From contig JAVLUO010000005.1 in assembly GCA_031628995.1 (NCBI GenBank), positions 62,001 through 126,000 of the forward strand: DNA of 64,000 nt, written 5' to 3'. Position numbers and translations under genes: made by a program. The notes under the pieces were generated by a model. It had not been told where the DNA came from, made no database searches, and was given only the letters and a program-made list of their open reading frames with translations. This DNA is from Bacillota bacterium LX-D (GTDB lineage: Bacteria > Bacillota > DUOV01 > Zhaonellaceae). This document shows, in pieces, positions 35,169 through 43,988 of the stretch (its first letter is position 1; the number at the start of each line of letters is the position of its first letter).

Positions 35169-36382
35169 GTAGTCCTAATTTTCCACACACGTTAACTGTA
35201 ACTGAATTAAATAACCATCTAAAATCTTTAATTGAGAATAACTTGTTGTTACAAAACTTTTGGATACGCGGTGAAATATCAAATTTAAAACTGGCTACTT
35301 CTGGACATATTTATTTTACTTTGAAAGATAAATATTCCCGTATAAAATCAGTAATGTTCCGCTCTGCTGCACAAAAGTTGCTTTTTAGTTTAGCCAATGG
35401 AATGGAAGTATTGTTAAGGGCATATTTGTCTATTTATAATAAAGAAGGAATCTATCAATTATATGTCCAAGAAATACACCATCTAGGTTTAGGGAATTTA
35501 AAAATTGCTTATGAACAGCTCAAGGATAAATTAAAAAGAGAAGGACTATTTGAGCTTGATCAAAAACAAACGATACCAATTTTATCTAATAAAATTGGTA
35601 TCGTTACTTCATTAACCGGCTCTGTTTTACATGATATTATTAGTATAATATCTCAAAACTTTCCGAACTTAAACATAATTATTTGTCCTGCTGCTGTGCA
35701 AGGTTCAGAAGCTCCTTATGAAATTGCGCAGGCAATAAAAAAGTTAAATATCTACAATGATGTCGAGATAATAATTTTAGCACGAGGCGGAGGTTCAATT
35801 GAGGAGTTATGGGCTTTTAATACCGAAGAAGTAGCTAGAGCTATATACGCCTCTAAGATTCCTATAATTTCAGCAATTGGGCATGAAACAGATTTTACAA
35901 TAGCAGATTTGGTAGCAGACTTGAGGGCACCTACTCCATCTGCTGCTGCAGAATTAGTGTCCTCTCAAAAAAGAAGATTTCAAGATGAATTACGCCAAAA
36001 AAAGTTTTATCTCGTGAAAAATATCTATAATTATTTAGAAAATTGTCATTTGGGGCTTAAAAAAGTATTGGAGAGCAATGCTTTTAAATATCCTTTTAGT
36101 AATCTAAGAGAACACAAACAATCATTGGAATATACAAAAAAACAGATTCAAGTTCTAGTTAAGAACATTTTAAAAGGAAAAAGGAATGAAGTAGCCCATT
36201 ATGCAGAAAAATTAAATACACTAAGCCCTTTAGCAGTTCTCCAACGTGGTTATGCTATTTGTAAGGATTCTAACGGTAATTTAATTACTGACGCGAACCA
36301 AGTCCAAGAGGGAGAAAATATAGAAATACAACTAAAATACGGGGAATTATTCTGCTTAGTCCAGCATCAAATTAAGGAGTAA
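35165..36382 (+). CDS. xseA: Exodeoxyribonuclease VII large subunit
   Basis: The 405-residue protein has an OB-fold N-terminus (LTVTELNNHLKSLIENN, LKLATSGHIYFTLKD) and the catalytic region IGIVTSLTGSVLHDII, ILARGGGSIEELWAFN, GHETDFTIADLVADLRAPTP. A coiled-coil C-terminus follows. It forms the nuclease with XseB (next gene). The start overlaps the fchA stop. Confidence 0.95.
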   Translation: MSSPNFPHTLTVTELNNHLKSLIENNLLLQNFWIRGEISNLKLATSGHIYFTLKDKYSRIKSVMFRSAAQKLLFSLANGMEVLLRAYLSIYNKEGIYQLYVQEIHHLGLGNLKIAYEQLKDKLKREGLFELDQKQTIPILSNKIGIVTSLTGSVLHDIISIISQNFPNLNIIICPAAVQGSEAPYEIAQAIKKLNIYNDVEIIILARGGGSIEELWAFNTEEVARAIYASKIPIISAIGHETDFTIADLVADLRAPTPSAAAELVSSQKRRFQDELRQKKFYLVKNIYNYLENCHLGLKKVLESNAFKYPFSNLREHKQSLEYTKKQIQVLVKNILKGKRNEVAHYAEKLNTLSPLAVLQRGYAICKDSNGNLITDANQVQEGENIEIQLKYGELFCLVQHQIKE

Positions 36383-36385
36383 ATA

Positions 36386-36628
36386 ATGAAGAAAATTTCA
36401 TATGAAGAGGCAATGCAACGTCTGGAAATTTTGATTAAAGAGTTAGAAGCAGGAAATGATTCATTGGATGGTGCTTTAGCTAAATTTGAGGAGGGTGTTA
36501 AGCTTATTCAGTATTGTCAACAAAAATTAAATAAAGTTGAGCAAAAAATAAGTGTTTTAATTGAAAGTGGACTAAATAATTTACAAGTTGAGCCATGGAA
36601 AGCAGAGGAAGGACAAAATGAATCTTAA
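36386..36628 (+). CDS. xseB: Exodeoxyribonuclease VII small subunit
   Basis: An 80-residue coiled-coil protein with the family pattern SYEEAMQRLEILIKELEAGN, SLDGALAKFEEGVKLIQYCQ. It starts 3 bases after xseA and overlaps the start of ispA by 11 bases. Confidence 0.95.
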   Translation: MKKISYEEAMQRLEILIKELEAGNDSLDGALAKFEEGVKLIQYCQQKLNKVEQKISVLIESGLNNLQVEPWKAEEGQNES

Positions 36629-37508
36629 ATTATATTTACAACAAAGAAAAGACATTATTAACCAAGCCTTGGAGCAACAGTTGCCCAGCAATGAACAATA
36701 CCCTCAAAATATATATAAGGCTATGCGACATAGCATTTTTGCTGGTGGGAAAAGAATACGTCCAATTCTTACCTTGGCAACTTGTGAACTTATCAGTGAT
36801 GACTATGAAAGAGCAATTCCTGCTGCATGTGCAATTGAGTGTATTCATACATATTCTTTGATACATGACGATTTGCCTGCTATGGATAATGATGATTATC
36901 GGCGAGGTGTTCCAACTTGTCATAAGGTATATGGGGAAGCAATTGCAATTTTAGCCGGTGATGCTTTACTAACTTATGCATTTCAAATTTTAGCTGAAGA
37001 CCAGTTAGTAAGTAATTATAATCCAGCAGTGGCTATTCGACTTATCCATGAGATTAGCAGTGCCTGTGGGCCTTTCGGTTTAATTGGTGGACAGGTGTTA
37101 GACATTGAGTCTGAAAATAAAAAAGTTGATGAACAAACATTAAAATATATTCATCAAAATAAAACAGGAGCTTTAATTACAACATCAATTAGGGCGGGGG
37201 CGATTTTAGGAGGAGCGACGGAAGAACAATTAGATGCTCTGACCAGTTACGGAAAATTCCTTGGTTTGGCATTTCAAATTACTGATGATATACTTGATAT
37301 TGAAGGAAGTATAGAGAATTTAGGTAAACAACCTGGTAGCGACCTTAAAAATAGCAAAGTAACTTTTCCTGCAGTCTATGGACTTGAGGAAGCTAAAGTA
37401 CGAGCTAATAAGGCAGTTGAAGACGCTATAGATAGTTTACATATTTTTGGCGATAAAAGTGCTTGCCTAAAAAATTTAGCAAAATTTATTCTAGAGCGCT
37501 CTAATTAA
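36618..37508 (+). CDS. ispA: Polyprenyl (farnesyl/geranylgeranyl) diphosphate synthase
   Basis: Condenses isopentenyl diphosphate with allylic diphosphates. The 296 residues contain GGKRIRPIL, the first Asp-rich motif DDLPAMDNDDYRRG, GQVLDIE, and the second Asp-rich motif FQITDDILDIEG. ATG 36618 follows GAGGAAGGA; an in-frame TTG at 36588 lies inside xseB. It is followed by the OLE RNA, oapA and dxs, the characteristic isoprenoid arrangement. Confidence 0.94.
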   Translation: MNLKLYLQQRKDIINQALEQQLPSNEQYPQNIYKAMRHSIFAGGKRIRPILTLATCELISDDYERAIPAACAIECIHTYSLIHDDLPAMDNDDYRRGVPTCHKVYGEAIAILAGDALLTYAFQILAEDQLVSNYNPAVAIRLIHEISSACGPFGLIGGQVLDIESENKKVDEQTLKYIHQNKTGALITTSIRAGAILGGATEEQLDALTSYGKFLGLAFQITDDILDIEGSIENLGKQPGSDLKNSKVTFPAVYGLEEAKVRANKAVEDAIDSLHIFGDKSACLKNLAKFILERSN

Positions 37509-37542
37509 TCTGTGGCTTTTTTGTATAATGGTAATTTAATAT

Positions 37543-37571
37543 TTGAATTTTTAATAAATTTATGTTAAAAT
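37543..37571 (+). promoter_or_regulatory. Sigma-A promoter candidate for OLE RNA
   Basis: TTGAAT (37543-37548), 17-base spacer, extended -10 TGTTAAAAT (TAAAAT at 37566-37571). It places the start near 37578, just before the terminal stem of the RNA. Co-transcription from ispA remains possible. Confidence 0.55.
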
Positions 37572-37589
37572 AAATATTTATATAATACC

Positions 37590-38170
37590 ATGGGTGGTGC
37601 AGTATTCTAGTCAGTATTACCAATTTTGAAGGCGGGCCTAAAAATCCGTCAAGGGCATAGCGATGAAGTTCCTGGTAGTGGCTTTCGACGCCCAGTTGGG
37701 GGTTACTGCTGGGAGTTAAGGGGGATGGGGCAATCTACAATGGCATGTAGGCGTTGACCCCGCCCCCGTGGAGACCCAAGTTCGTGGTTAATTATAACAT
37801 TAATTATGGCTTGGGATAGAAACCTGCATGTTGGTACAAAAATGCTAGCTGCAGTGTAGCCTGCCTTGAGTGGTATTGGTGGATTAGAGTAACCTCTTAT
37901 TAAGGGATTAAGGCCTTAAACCTTAATAAGTTTCTTTGAAACCACTACTGCAAAAGAGGCTAGAATTTGGTTAGTACTGTTGGGGAAAACCCCTAGACTG
38001 TTTGTTCATACGGGATTAAAGTATGTGCTAAGTGGAAATCTAGTCCTGAATTTGGTGACAATTCAGAGCAGCTTTTAAAGGGAAACCGCTAGTTTGGTAA
38101 CGAACAGTAAGCTGTTGGGAAATCCTACTGGACCTAAGCCATAAAGTTTACCGTATGAATTACCACCCAT
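37590..38170 (+). ncRNA. ole: OLE-type large structured RNA
   Basis: About 580 bases between ispA and the oapA-like gene contain no convincing CDS but are rich in helices and clearly less AT-rich than surrounding spacers. The two ends pair: ATGGGTGGT (37590-37598) with ACCACCCAT (38162-38170). Internal helices include CTTATTAAGG/CCTTAATAAG (37896-37905, 37921-37930), CTACA/TGTAG, and a GC-rich GGGG...CCCC region near 37720-37770. Size, terminal closing stem, and position ispA-RNA-oapA-dxs match OLE RNA (ornate, large, extremophilic). OLE RNA forms membrane ribonucleoproteins with OapA. The call rests on architecture; a covariance-model search was not possible here. Confidence 0.88.
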
Positions 38171-38197
38171 TCTTATCATATATACGGAGGAATATCC

Positions 38198-38794
38198 ATG
38201 GGCCAAAATGATAATAATACCAATGCTTCTATAAAACATGCTCTTTTTATAAGCATGTGTGCCTTTTTATTGGCCGTTGGTATTGGCGTTGGCTCCCAAG
38301 GCCTATTAAAAAATATTTCTTCATTAATATTAGCTTTTACTTTGCTTACATTAATTATACTTATAGGTATTATATTTGATATTATCGGTACTGCTGTAGC
38401 TGCTGCTACTGAAGTCCCTTTTCATGCTAAAGCTGCACGTAAGGTTTCTGGTGCAAAACAAGCTATATTGTTAATCAGAAATGCGGATAAAGTGGCAAAT
38501 TTCTGTAATGATGTTGTAGGAGATGTTAGTGGGACTCTGAGTGGAGCAATTGGTGCGACAATAATTAGCTCTTTAATCCTGAGTGGGAATGAAAGCCATC
38601 TTGTTATAGGCGGAACAATCATGACCGGTTTTATTGCCGCTTTAACTGTCGGAGGAAAGGCATTAGGAAAAAGTTTTGCTATTAATGAAGCAGATAACAT
38701 TATATTTAAAGTAGGAAAAATACTAGCATGGGTTGAAAATATAATTAGAATTAATCTTCTTTGGATTGAAAGAAAGAAAGGTAGAAAAACATGA
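38198..38794 (+). CDS. oapA: OLE-associated membrane protein OapA
   Basis: A 198-residue protein with hydrophobic segments near 14-34, 40-66, 110-128 and 135-152, and a basic C-terminus ending ERKKGRKT. The loop EVPFHAKAARKVSGAKQAIL is conserved-looking and basic, suited for RNA contact. OapA proteins bind OLE RNA at the membrane and are encoded right after it, as here. ACGGAGG precedes the ATG. Its stop overlaps the dxs start by 4 bases, tying it to isoprenoid synthesis transcription. Confidence 0.85.
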   Translation: MGQNDNNTNASIKHALFISMCAFLLAVGIGVGSQGLLKNISSLILAFTLLTLIILIGIIFDIIGTAVAAATEVPFHAKAARKVSGAKQAILLIRNADKVANFCNDVVGDVSGTLSGAIGATIISSLILSGNESHLVIGGTIMTGFIAALTVGGKALGKSFAINEADNIIFKVGKILAWVENIIRINLLWIERKKGRKT

Positions 38795-40692
38795 CTTCTT
38801 TGGAAAGTATAACTGGTCCCGAATCTATACATGATTATACTATAAAAGATCTAGAGAAAACCGCGACTAAAATTAGACGGCAAATTATTGATACAGTTTC
38901 TAAAAACGGAGGACATTTAGCACCTAATTTAGGTGTTGTTGAATTAACTCTGGCCTTACATAAAGTATTTGACTCTCCCAATGATAAAATTATCTGGGAT
39001 GTTGGTCATCAATCATATGTACATAAAATTTTAACGGGAAGATTGCAAAATTTTCATACTTTAAGGCAATATGGGGGATTAAGTGGCTTTCCTAAAAGAT
39101 CTGAAAGTATTCATGATCCTTTTGAGACTGGACATAGTAGCACTTCTATTTCAGCTGCACTTGGACTAGCTTTAGCTAGGGATCTGAATGGAGATAAACA
39201 TGAGGTTGTAGCCGTTATTGGTGATGGTGCTCTTACAGGTGGAATGGCTTTTGAAGCTTTAAATAATGCAGGTCATCTTGGAACACATTTATTAGTAGTA
39301 CTTAACGATAATGAAATGTCTATCTCATCGAATGTTGGTGCTTTATCTGCCTATTTAAGTCGTATACGAACTGAACCTTTTTACTCCAAAAGTAAAGAGG
39401 AAATAGAAAATATTTTACGAAAATTACCTACTATAGGTGATAAAGTTGTTCGTGTAGCAGATAAAGTTAAAGATAGTTTGAAGTATTTAATTGTACCAGG
39501 CGTTTTATTTGAAGAGCTAGGTTTTACGTACCTAGGTCCCATTGACGGGCATAACATTGGAGTCATGAAAAGTGTCTTTGAAAGAGGAAAGCAAACTAAA
39601 GGACCCGTACTAATTCATGTTGTAACTAAAAAAGGTAAAGGTTATAAGCCTGCTGAGTTAAACCCTGATTTATATCATGGAGTAGGCCCTTTTGATATTT
39701 CTACAGGAAAAATACAAAAAAAGGATAAGATTTCAAATTATACAGAGGTTTTTGGCAAAAAGATAGTAGAAATGGGTAAGAATTATCCGAAATTAGTTGC
39801 AATTACTGCCGCAATGGCTTCTGGCACTGGATTAAGTAAATTTGCTAAAATTTTTCCAGACCGTTTTTTTGACGTAGGAATTGCAGAACAACATGCAGTT
39901 ACATTAGCTGCTGGTTTAGCTGCTGGTGGGTATAAACCAGTTGTCGCTATTTACTCAACATTTTTGCAAAGGGCATTTGATCAAGTATTGCATGATGTTT
40001 GCATGCAAAAGTTACCAGTAATTTTTGCAGTTGACCGTGCAGGGCTCGTGGGTGAAGATGGGGAAACTCATCAAGGTGTTTATGACATTTCCTTTTTGCG
40101 AACTATACCAAATTTAACGATGTTAGCACCAAAAGACGAATACGAATTGGAAGAGATGTTTGAGTTTTGTCTAAATCTAGAAAGCCCATCAGTAATCCGT
40201 TATCCAAGAGGAAGCGGTATTGGGGAGAGGGCAATAATTTCTCAACAAAAAATACAAATTTCCAAACCGGAAGTGTTGCGTAAAGGGAAAAATTTAGCTA
40301 TTATAGCTTCCGGTCCCATTATATATGATTGTCTGGTTGCTGCTAATTACCTTAGTAAAAAAGGTATTGATGCAGCTGTAGTAAATTCTAGGTTTATTAA
40401 GCCTTTAGATATTAATTTTATTCGTGATATAGTGAATAAGTATAAGGTACTAGTTACTGTGGAAGAGCATACTTTAGCTGGAGGATTTGGAAGTGCTGTA
40501 ATGGAAGCTGTAGCCAGAGCTGGGGAAACTGCTAACTTTCTATGTATTGGACTGCCTGATCAATTTATAACTCACGGCAATGTAAGTACTCTTCGTTCAA
40601 TATTTGGCTTAGATGCCCAAGGAATCTACAACCAAATTTTGCATTACCTACAAAACAATTACTACAAGAAAACAAGGAGTAATTTATTATGA
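38791..40692 (+). CDS. dxs: 1-deoxy-D-xylulose-5-phosphate synthase
   Basis: First enzyme of the MEP isoprenoid pathway; it condenses pyruvate and glyceraldehyde 3-phosphate with thiamine diphosphate. The 633 residues show GGHLAPNLGVVELTLALH, WDVGHQSYVHKILTGR, the ThDP motif GDGALTGGMAFEALNNAG and AEQHAVTLAAGLA. It is translationally coupled to oapA and followed by tlyA with a 4-base overlap. Confidence 0.97.
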   Translation: MTSLESITGPESIHDYTIKDLEKTATKIRRQIIDTVSKNGGHLAPNLGVVELTLALHKVFDSPNDKIIWDVGHQSYVHKILTGRLQNFHTLRQYGGLSGFPKRSESIHDPFETGHSSTSISAALGLALARDLNGDKHEVVAVIGDGALTGGMAFEALNNAGHLGTHLLVVLNDNEMSISSNVGALSAYLSRIRTEPFYSKSKEEIENILRKLPTIGDKVVRVADKVKDSLKYLIVPGVLFEELGFTYLGPIDGHNIGVMKSVFERGKQTKGPVLIHVVTKKGKGYKPAELNPDLYHGVGPFDISTGKIQKKDKISNYTEVFGKKIVEMGKNYPKLVAITAAMASGTGLSKFAKIFPDRFFDVGIAEQHAVTLAAGLAAGGYKPVVAIYSTFLQRAFDQVLHDVCMQKLPVIFAVDRAGLVGEDGETHQGVYDISFLRTIPNLTMLAPKDEYELEEMFEFCLNLESPSVIRYPRGSGIGERAIISQQKIQISKPEVLRKGKNLAIIASGPIIYDCLVAANYLSKKGIDAAVVNSRFIKPLDINFIRDIVNKYKVLVTVEEHTLAGGFGSAVMEAVARAGETANFLCIGLPDQFITHGNVSTLRSIFGLDAQGIYNQILHYLQNNYYKKTRSNLL

Positions 40693-41513
40693 AAAAAGAG
40701 CGTTTAGATATACTTCTTGTACAAAGTGGATTCTATAGTAGCCGCGAGAAAGCAAAGGCAGCTATCATGGCAGGGTTAATTTTAGTAAATGGAGAAAAAA
40801 TTGATAAGCCTGGTACCTTAGTGCCTGTTGACTCTACACTGAAAAAAACTGGAAACGATCTTCCATTTGTGAGTAGGGGAGGATTAAAATTACAAAAAGC
40901 TTTACAAGTTTTTCCTATTAATTTAAATGATAAAATTATTTTAGATGTGGGTTCTTCTACAGGGGGCTTTACTCATTGCGCTTTGCTTAATGGAGCAGCT
41001 AAAGTATTTGCGGTGGATGTAGGCTATGGTCAATTAGCCTGGCAATTACGTCAGGATCCTAGAGTAATTTCTTTAGAACGTACCAACGTTAGATTTTTGT
41101 CACCTGATAATTTGGGTATGAAAGCAGATATTAGTACCATTGATGTATCTTTTATATCCCTTTCTAAGGTTTTTCCAACTGTTAAGAATTGTTTAAAAGA
41201 AAATGGGCAGATTATCGCTTTAATTAAACCTCAATTTGAAGCTGGTAAAGAAAAGGTTGGGAAAAAGGGAGTAGTTAAAGATCCTACAGTTCACCAGGAA
41301 GTAATTTTGAACGTTATACGTGAAGCACAAGCCCAAAGCATGTACGTCGCTGGATTAACTTTTTCTCCTATAACAGGATCAGAAGGAAATATTGAGTATC
41401 TGATTTGGTTAAAATGTGAAGGATTGGATCATATAGATTTAAAAAAACTAGTTGTTGATACTGTTATTGAAGCACATACTAAGCACCGAAAAAAGATAGC
41501 AGATAACGAGTAA
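40689..41513 (+). CDS. tlyA: TlyA family 2'-O-methyltransferase
   Basis: The 274-residue protein has an N-terminal S4 RNA-binding domain (KERLDILLVQSGFYSSREKA) and an FtsJ-like Rossmann domain with the SAM loop DVGSSTGGFTHCAL and the acidic region ISTIDVSFISLSKVFP. TlyA enzymes methylate 16S/23S rRNA cytidines. It overlaps dxs by 4 bases in the usual dxs-tlyA-nadK order. Confidence 0.92.
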   Translation: MKKERLDILLVQSGFYSSREKAKAAIMAGLILVNGEKIDKPGTLVPVDSTLKKTGNDLPFVSRGGLKLQKALQVFPINLNDKIILDVGSSTGGFTHCALLNGAAKVFAVDVGYGQLAWQLRQDPRVISLERTNVRFLSPDNLGMKADISTIDVSFISLSKVFPTVKNCLKENGQIIALIKPQFEAGKEKVGKKGVVKDPTVHQEVILNVIREAQAQSMYVAGLTFSPITGSEGNIEYLIWLKCEGLDHIDLKKLVVDTVIEAHTKHRKKIADNE

Positions 41514-41515
41514 AT

Positions 41516-42040
41516 ATGAATTCTTTCGACTTTTTATTGATAGGTATTATTATAGGATTAATTTTATATTATTGCATAGCAAAAAAATATAAAAGAAAAA
41601 AGAATCAAACTAGGCTTAAAGTGGCTAAACAGGCCGAAACTGCCGCTGCTAGATTACTACTAAAAGCAGGATATGAAATTATTGCTTCCCAAAAGAAGAT
41701 TCAATATAGTCTAAAATTTGATGGTCAAACAATTAAAAATTTAGTTATAGCAGATTTCATTGTTCAAAAAAAAAATAAGACATATCTTGTTGAAGTTAAA
41801 ACTGGAAAACAAACTTTAAAGCCGACTGCTCCTGCAATTAGGAGACAGTTATTAGAATATTTTTTAGTTTTTAAAACTGATGGTATTATCCTTATAGATA
41901 TGAATGAAAAGATATTTCATGAAATAGAGTTTGCTTTTTCTAGAGCTAACGTAGACTTTAATACTAAAGCAGTTATAGTGTCTTTTCTACTTGGAATTTT
42001 TTTGACTTGTTTTCTTTTACTAAACTTAGGATATTTTTAG
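41516..42040 (+). CDS. Membrane protein with PD-(D/E)XK-like nuclease domain
   Basis: A 174-residue protein of unrecognised family. Residues 4-22 form an N-terminal transmembrane helix, followed by a basic patch (KKYKRKKNQTR). The middle (65-125) resembles a restriction-endonuclease-like fold: IADFIVQKKNKTYLVEVKTGK gives the D...ExK pattern, then a helix RRQLLEYF. A second hydrophobic helix closes the C-terminus (about 152-172). It sits between tlyA and nadK with tight spacing. Nuclease activity is inference. Confidence 0.6.
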   Translation: MNSFDFLLIGIIIGLILYYCIAKKYKRKKNQTRLKVAKQAETAAARLLLKAGYEIIASQKKIQYSLKFDGQTIKNLVIADFIVQKKNKTYLVEVKTGKQTLKPTAPAIRRQLLEYFLVFKTDGIILIDMNEKIFHEIEFAFSRANVDFNTKAVIVSFLLGIFLTCFLLLNLGYF

Positions 42041-42053
42041 GGAGCGTTTTAGA

Positions 42054-42911
42054 TTGAAAAAAATAGGGCTAGTAGTAAATCTTCAAAAAGAGGAAGCCAT
42101 TAAGGTGGGCCAGGAATTAGCTGGCTGGTTCTCAAAAAAAGGAGTTACTATCTGTGTACCACCAAATAGCGCTAGATATTTTAGTGATAGTAAGGTGGAA
42201 GTGCTAGATAGTAAAGGGCTTCAGACAATAGAATGTATTTTAGTATTAGGTGGAGATGGTACTTTATTAACTACAGCCCGTGAAATAATAGATTATTCTA
42301 TCCCAATTTTAGGAATCAATTTAGGACAACTTGGATTTTTAACTTCTTTGGAGTTAGCAGATCTATACTATGGTATGGAATGTCTGCTAGTTGGCGAATA
42401 TACAGTCGATAAGCGAATGATGTTAGAGGCAGTAGTAATTCGAAACAAGAATGTAGTTGGTAAATTTTTTGCCTTAAATGATATTGTTGTTACAAAAGGG
42501 GCTTTTTCAAGAATGATTAGGCTTGAAATAGGTATCTCAGGACAGTATGCTGCAACATATCCTGCCGATGGCTTAATAATTTCTACTCCGACTGGTTCAA
42601 CTGCATATTCCTTATCAGCTGGGGGGCCTATAGTTGCTCCCGATTTAGAAGTCATGATTTTAACTCCAATCTGTCCGCATACACTTTACTCCAGACCTTT
42701 GGTTATTTCACCTTATAATGAGGTAACTATTACATTAACTACTACTAACGCAGAAGTGATGCTTACCTTAGACGGGCAGTATGGCTTTCGCCTAGAAAAA
42801 AAAGACCAAGTAATAGTAAAAAAGGCCAGTACCACAACAAATTTAATTCGTTTTGCGACTAGAAATTTTTTTGATGTACTTAGGGAAAAACTAAATAAGG
42901 GTGGGCGATAA
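42054..42911 (+). CDS. nadK: NAD kinase
   Basis: Phosphorylates NAD to NADP. The 285 residues have LVLGGDGTLLTTAR (GGDGT motif), GINLGQLGFLTSLEL, ALNDIVV and STPTGSTAYSLSAGGPIV. The start is TTG 42054 behind GGGAGCG. The stop codon overlaps the next start by one base. Confidence 0.96.
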   Translation: MKKIGLVVNLQKEEAIKVGQELAGWFSKKGVTICVPPNSARYFSDSKVEVLDSKGLQTIECILVLGGDGTLLTTAREIIDYSIPILGINLGQLGFLTSLELADLYYGMECLLVGEYTVDKRMMLEAVVIRNKNVVGKFFALNDIVVTKGAFSRMIRLEIGISGQYAATYPADGLIISTPTGSTAYSLSAGGPIVAPDLEVMILTPICPHTLYSRPLVISPYNEVTITLTTTNAEVMLTLDGQYGFRLEKKDQVIVKKASTTTNLIRFATRNFFDVLREKLNKGGR

Positions 42912-43507
42912 TGAGTTTGCGTTTATATCAGAATGCAGTGGATATAAGCCATAATGTTTTGGCAAGTATATTATGCCCTGGTGATATAGTTTTGGACGGT
43001 ACAGCAGGTAACGGAAACGATACAGTATTTTTAGCAAATCTAGTAGGAAAAACCGGTAAGGTTTATGCCTTTGACATACAAGAGGAAGCTCTTAAAAAAA
43101 CCAAGGAAAAAATTATTAATCTAAAGATTCATACGCATCTTGAATTAATTCAAGATGGGCATGAAAATTTGGACAAATATATAACATCACCTATTAAAGC
43201 GGCTGTTTTTAATTTAGGCTACCTCCCAGGAGGAAATAAAAAAATTATTACTAAACCTGAATCTACGGTTTTAGCAGTACAGAAAGCTATGTGCTTTTTA
43301 TGCAAAAAAGGTGTTATTTCATTAGTAATCTACACTGGGCATCCAGGGGGCCTGGAAGAATGGGAAGCTTTAAAAATGTTTCTATGCGGTTTACCTCAAA
43401 GCAAGTATGATGTACTTACATATAATTATTTAAATAGGCATAATTGTTGTCCTTTCCTAGTTATTATTCAATCACTTACAAGTCCAAATATTTATATAGG
43501 AGGTTAG
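42911..43507 (+). CDS. mnmM: MnmM/YtqB-like class I methyltransferase
   Basis: A 198-residue SAM-dependent methyltransferase with LDGTAGNGNDTVFLANLVG and AVFNLGYLPGGNKKIITKPE, the signature of the former rRNA methylase family (PF06962). This includes YtqB/MnmM, which completes mnm5s2U at tRNA position 34. The ending HPGGLEEWEALKMF fits. The specific substrate is known from family members, not shown here. Confidence 0.85.
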   Translation: MSLRLYQNAVDISHNVLASILCPGDIVLDGTAGNGNDTVFLANLVGKTGKVYAFDIQEEALKKTKEKIINLKIHTHLELIQDGHENLDKYITSPIKAAVFNLGYLPGGNKKIITKPESTVLAVQKAMCFLCKKGVISLVIYTGHPGGLEEWEALKMFLCGLPQSKYDVLTYNYLNRHNCCPFLVIIQSLTSPNIYIGG

Positions 43508-43510
43508 AAC

Positions 43511-43963
43511 ATGAAGGAAGGACGACATCGTAAGATACTAGAAATTATTTCAAATCTTGCCATAGAAACTCAAGAAGAGCTAGCAAATGCCTTAAAAGAA
43601 GAAGGTTATGATGTAACACAAGCTACTGTTTCGAGGGATATTAAAGAGTTAGGACTTGTTAAAACATTAGTTGGAGAAAATCGTTACTGCTATTCATTAC
43701 CACAGGAAAACAAACTGGGAAATGCTTATAATCGTTTATCAAAATTATTTGCAGATTCGGTTATTTATATAGATTACAGTGAAAATCTGATTATAATAAA
43801 AACACTACCAGGTACGGCCCATGCCATAGCGTCCTGCATTGACCATATTGAGATAAAAGAGATTATTGGTACCGTAGCTGGAGATGATACTATTTTAATA
43901 ATAGTAAAACCGAAGGAAGCCGTAGTGTATGTTCTAGAAAATTTAAAAAAAATGCTGGGATAG
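43511..43963 (+). CDS. argR: Arginine repressor ArgR/AhrC
   Basis: The 150-residue protein has an N-terminal winged helix (QATVSRDIKELGLVKTLVGE) and the C-terminal arginine-binding trimer domain (PGTAHAIASCIDHIEIKEI, VAGDDTILIIVK). The order nadK-...-argR-recN-spoIVB-spo0A is typical for Clostridia and Bacilli. No arginine genes lie within the window. Confidence 0.95.
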   Translation: MKEGRHRKILEIISNLAIETQEELANALKEEGYDVTQATVSRDIKELGLVKTLVGENRYCYSLPQENKLGNAYNRLSKLFADSVIYIDYSENLIIIKTLPGTAHAIASCIDHIEIKEIIGTVAGDDTILIIVKPKEAVVYVLENLKKMLG

Positions 43964-43988
43964 CTTTAAATTATCGGGGGATAAAATA

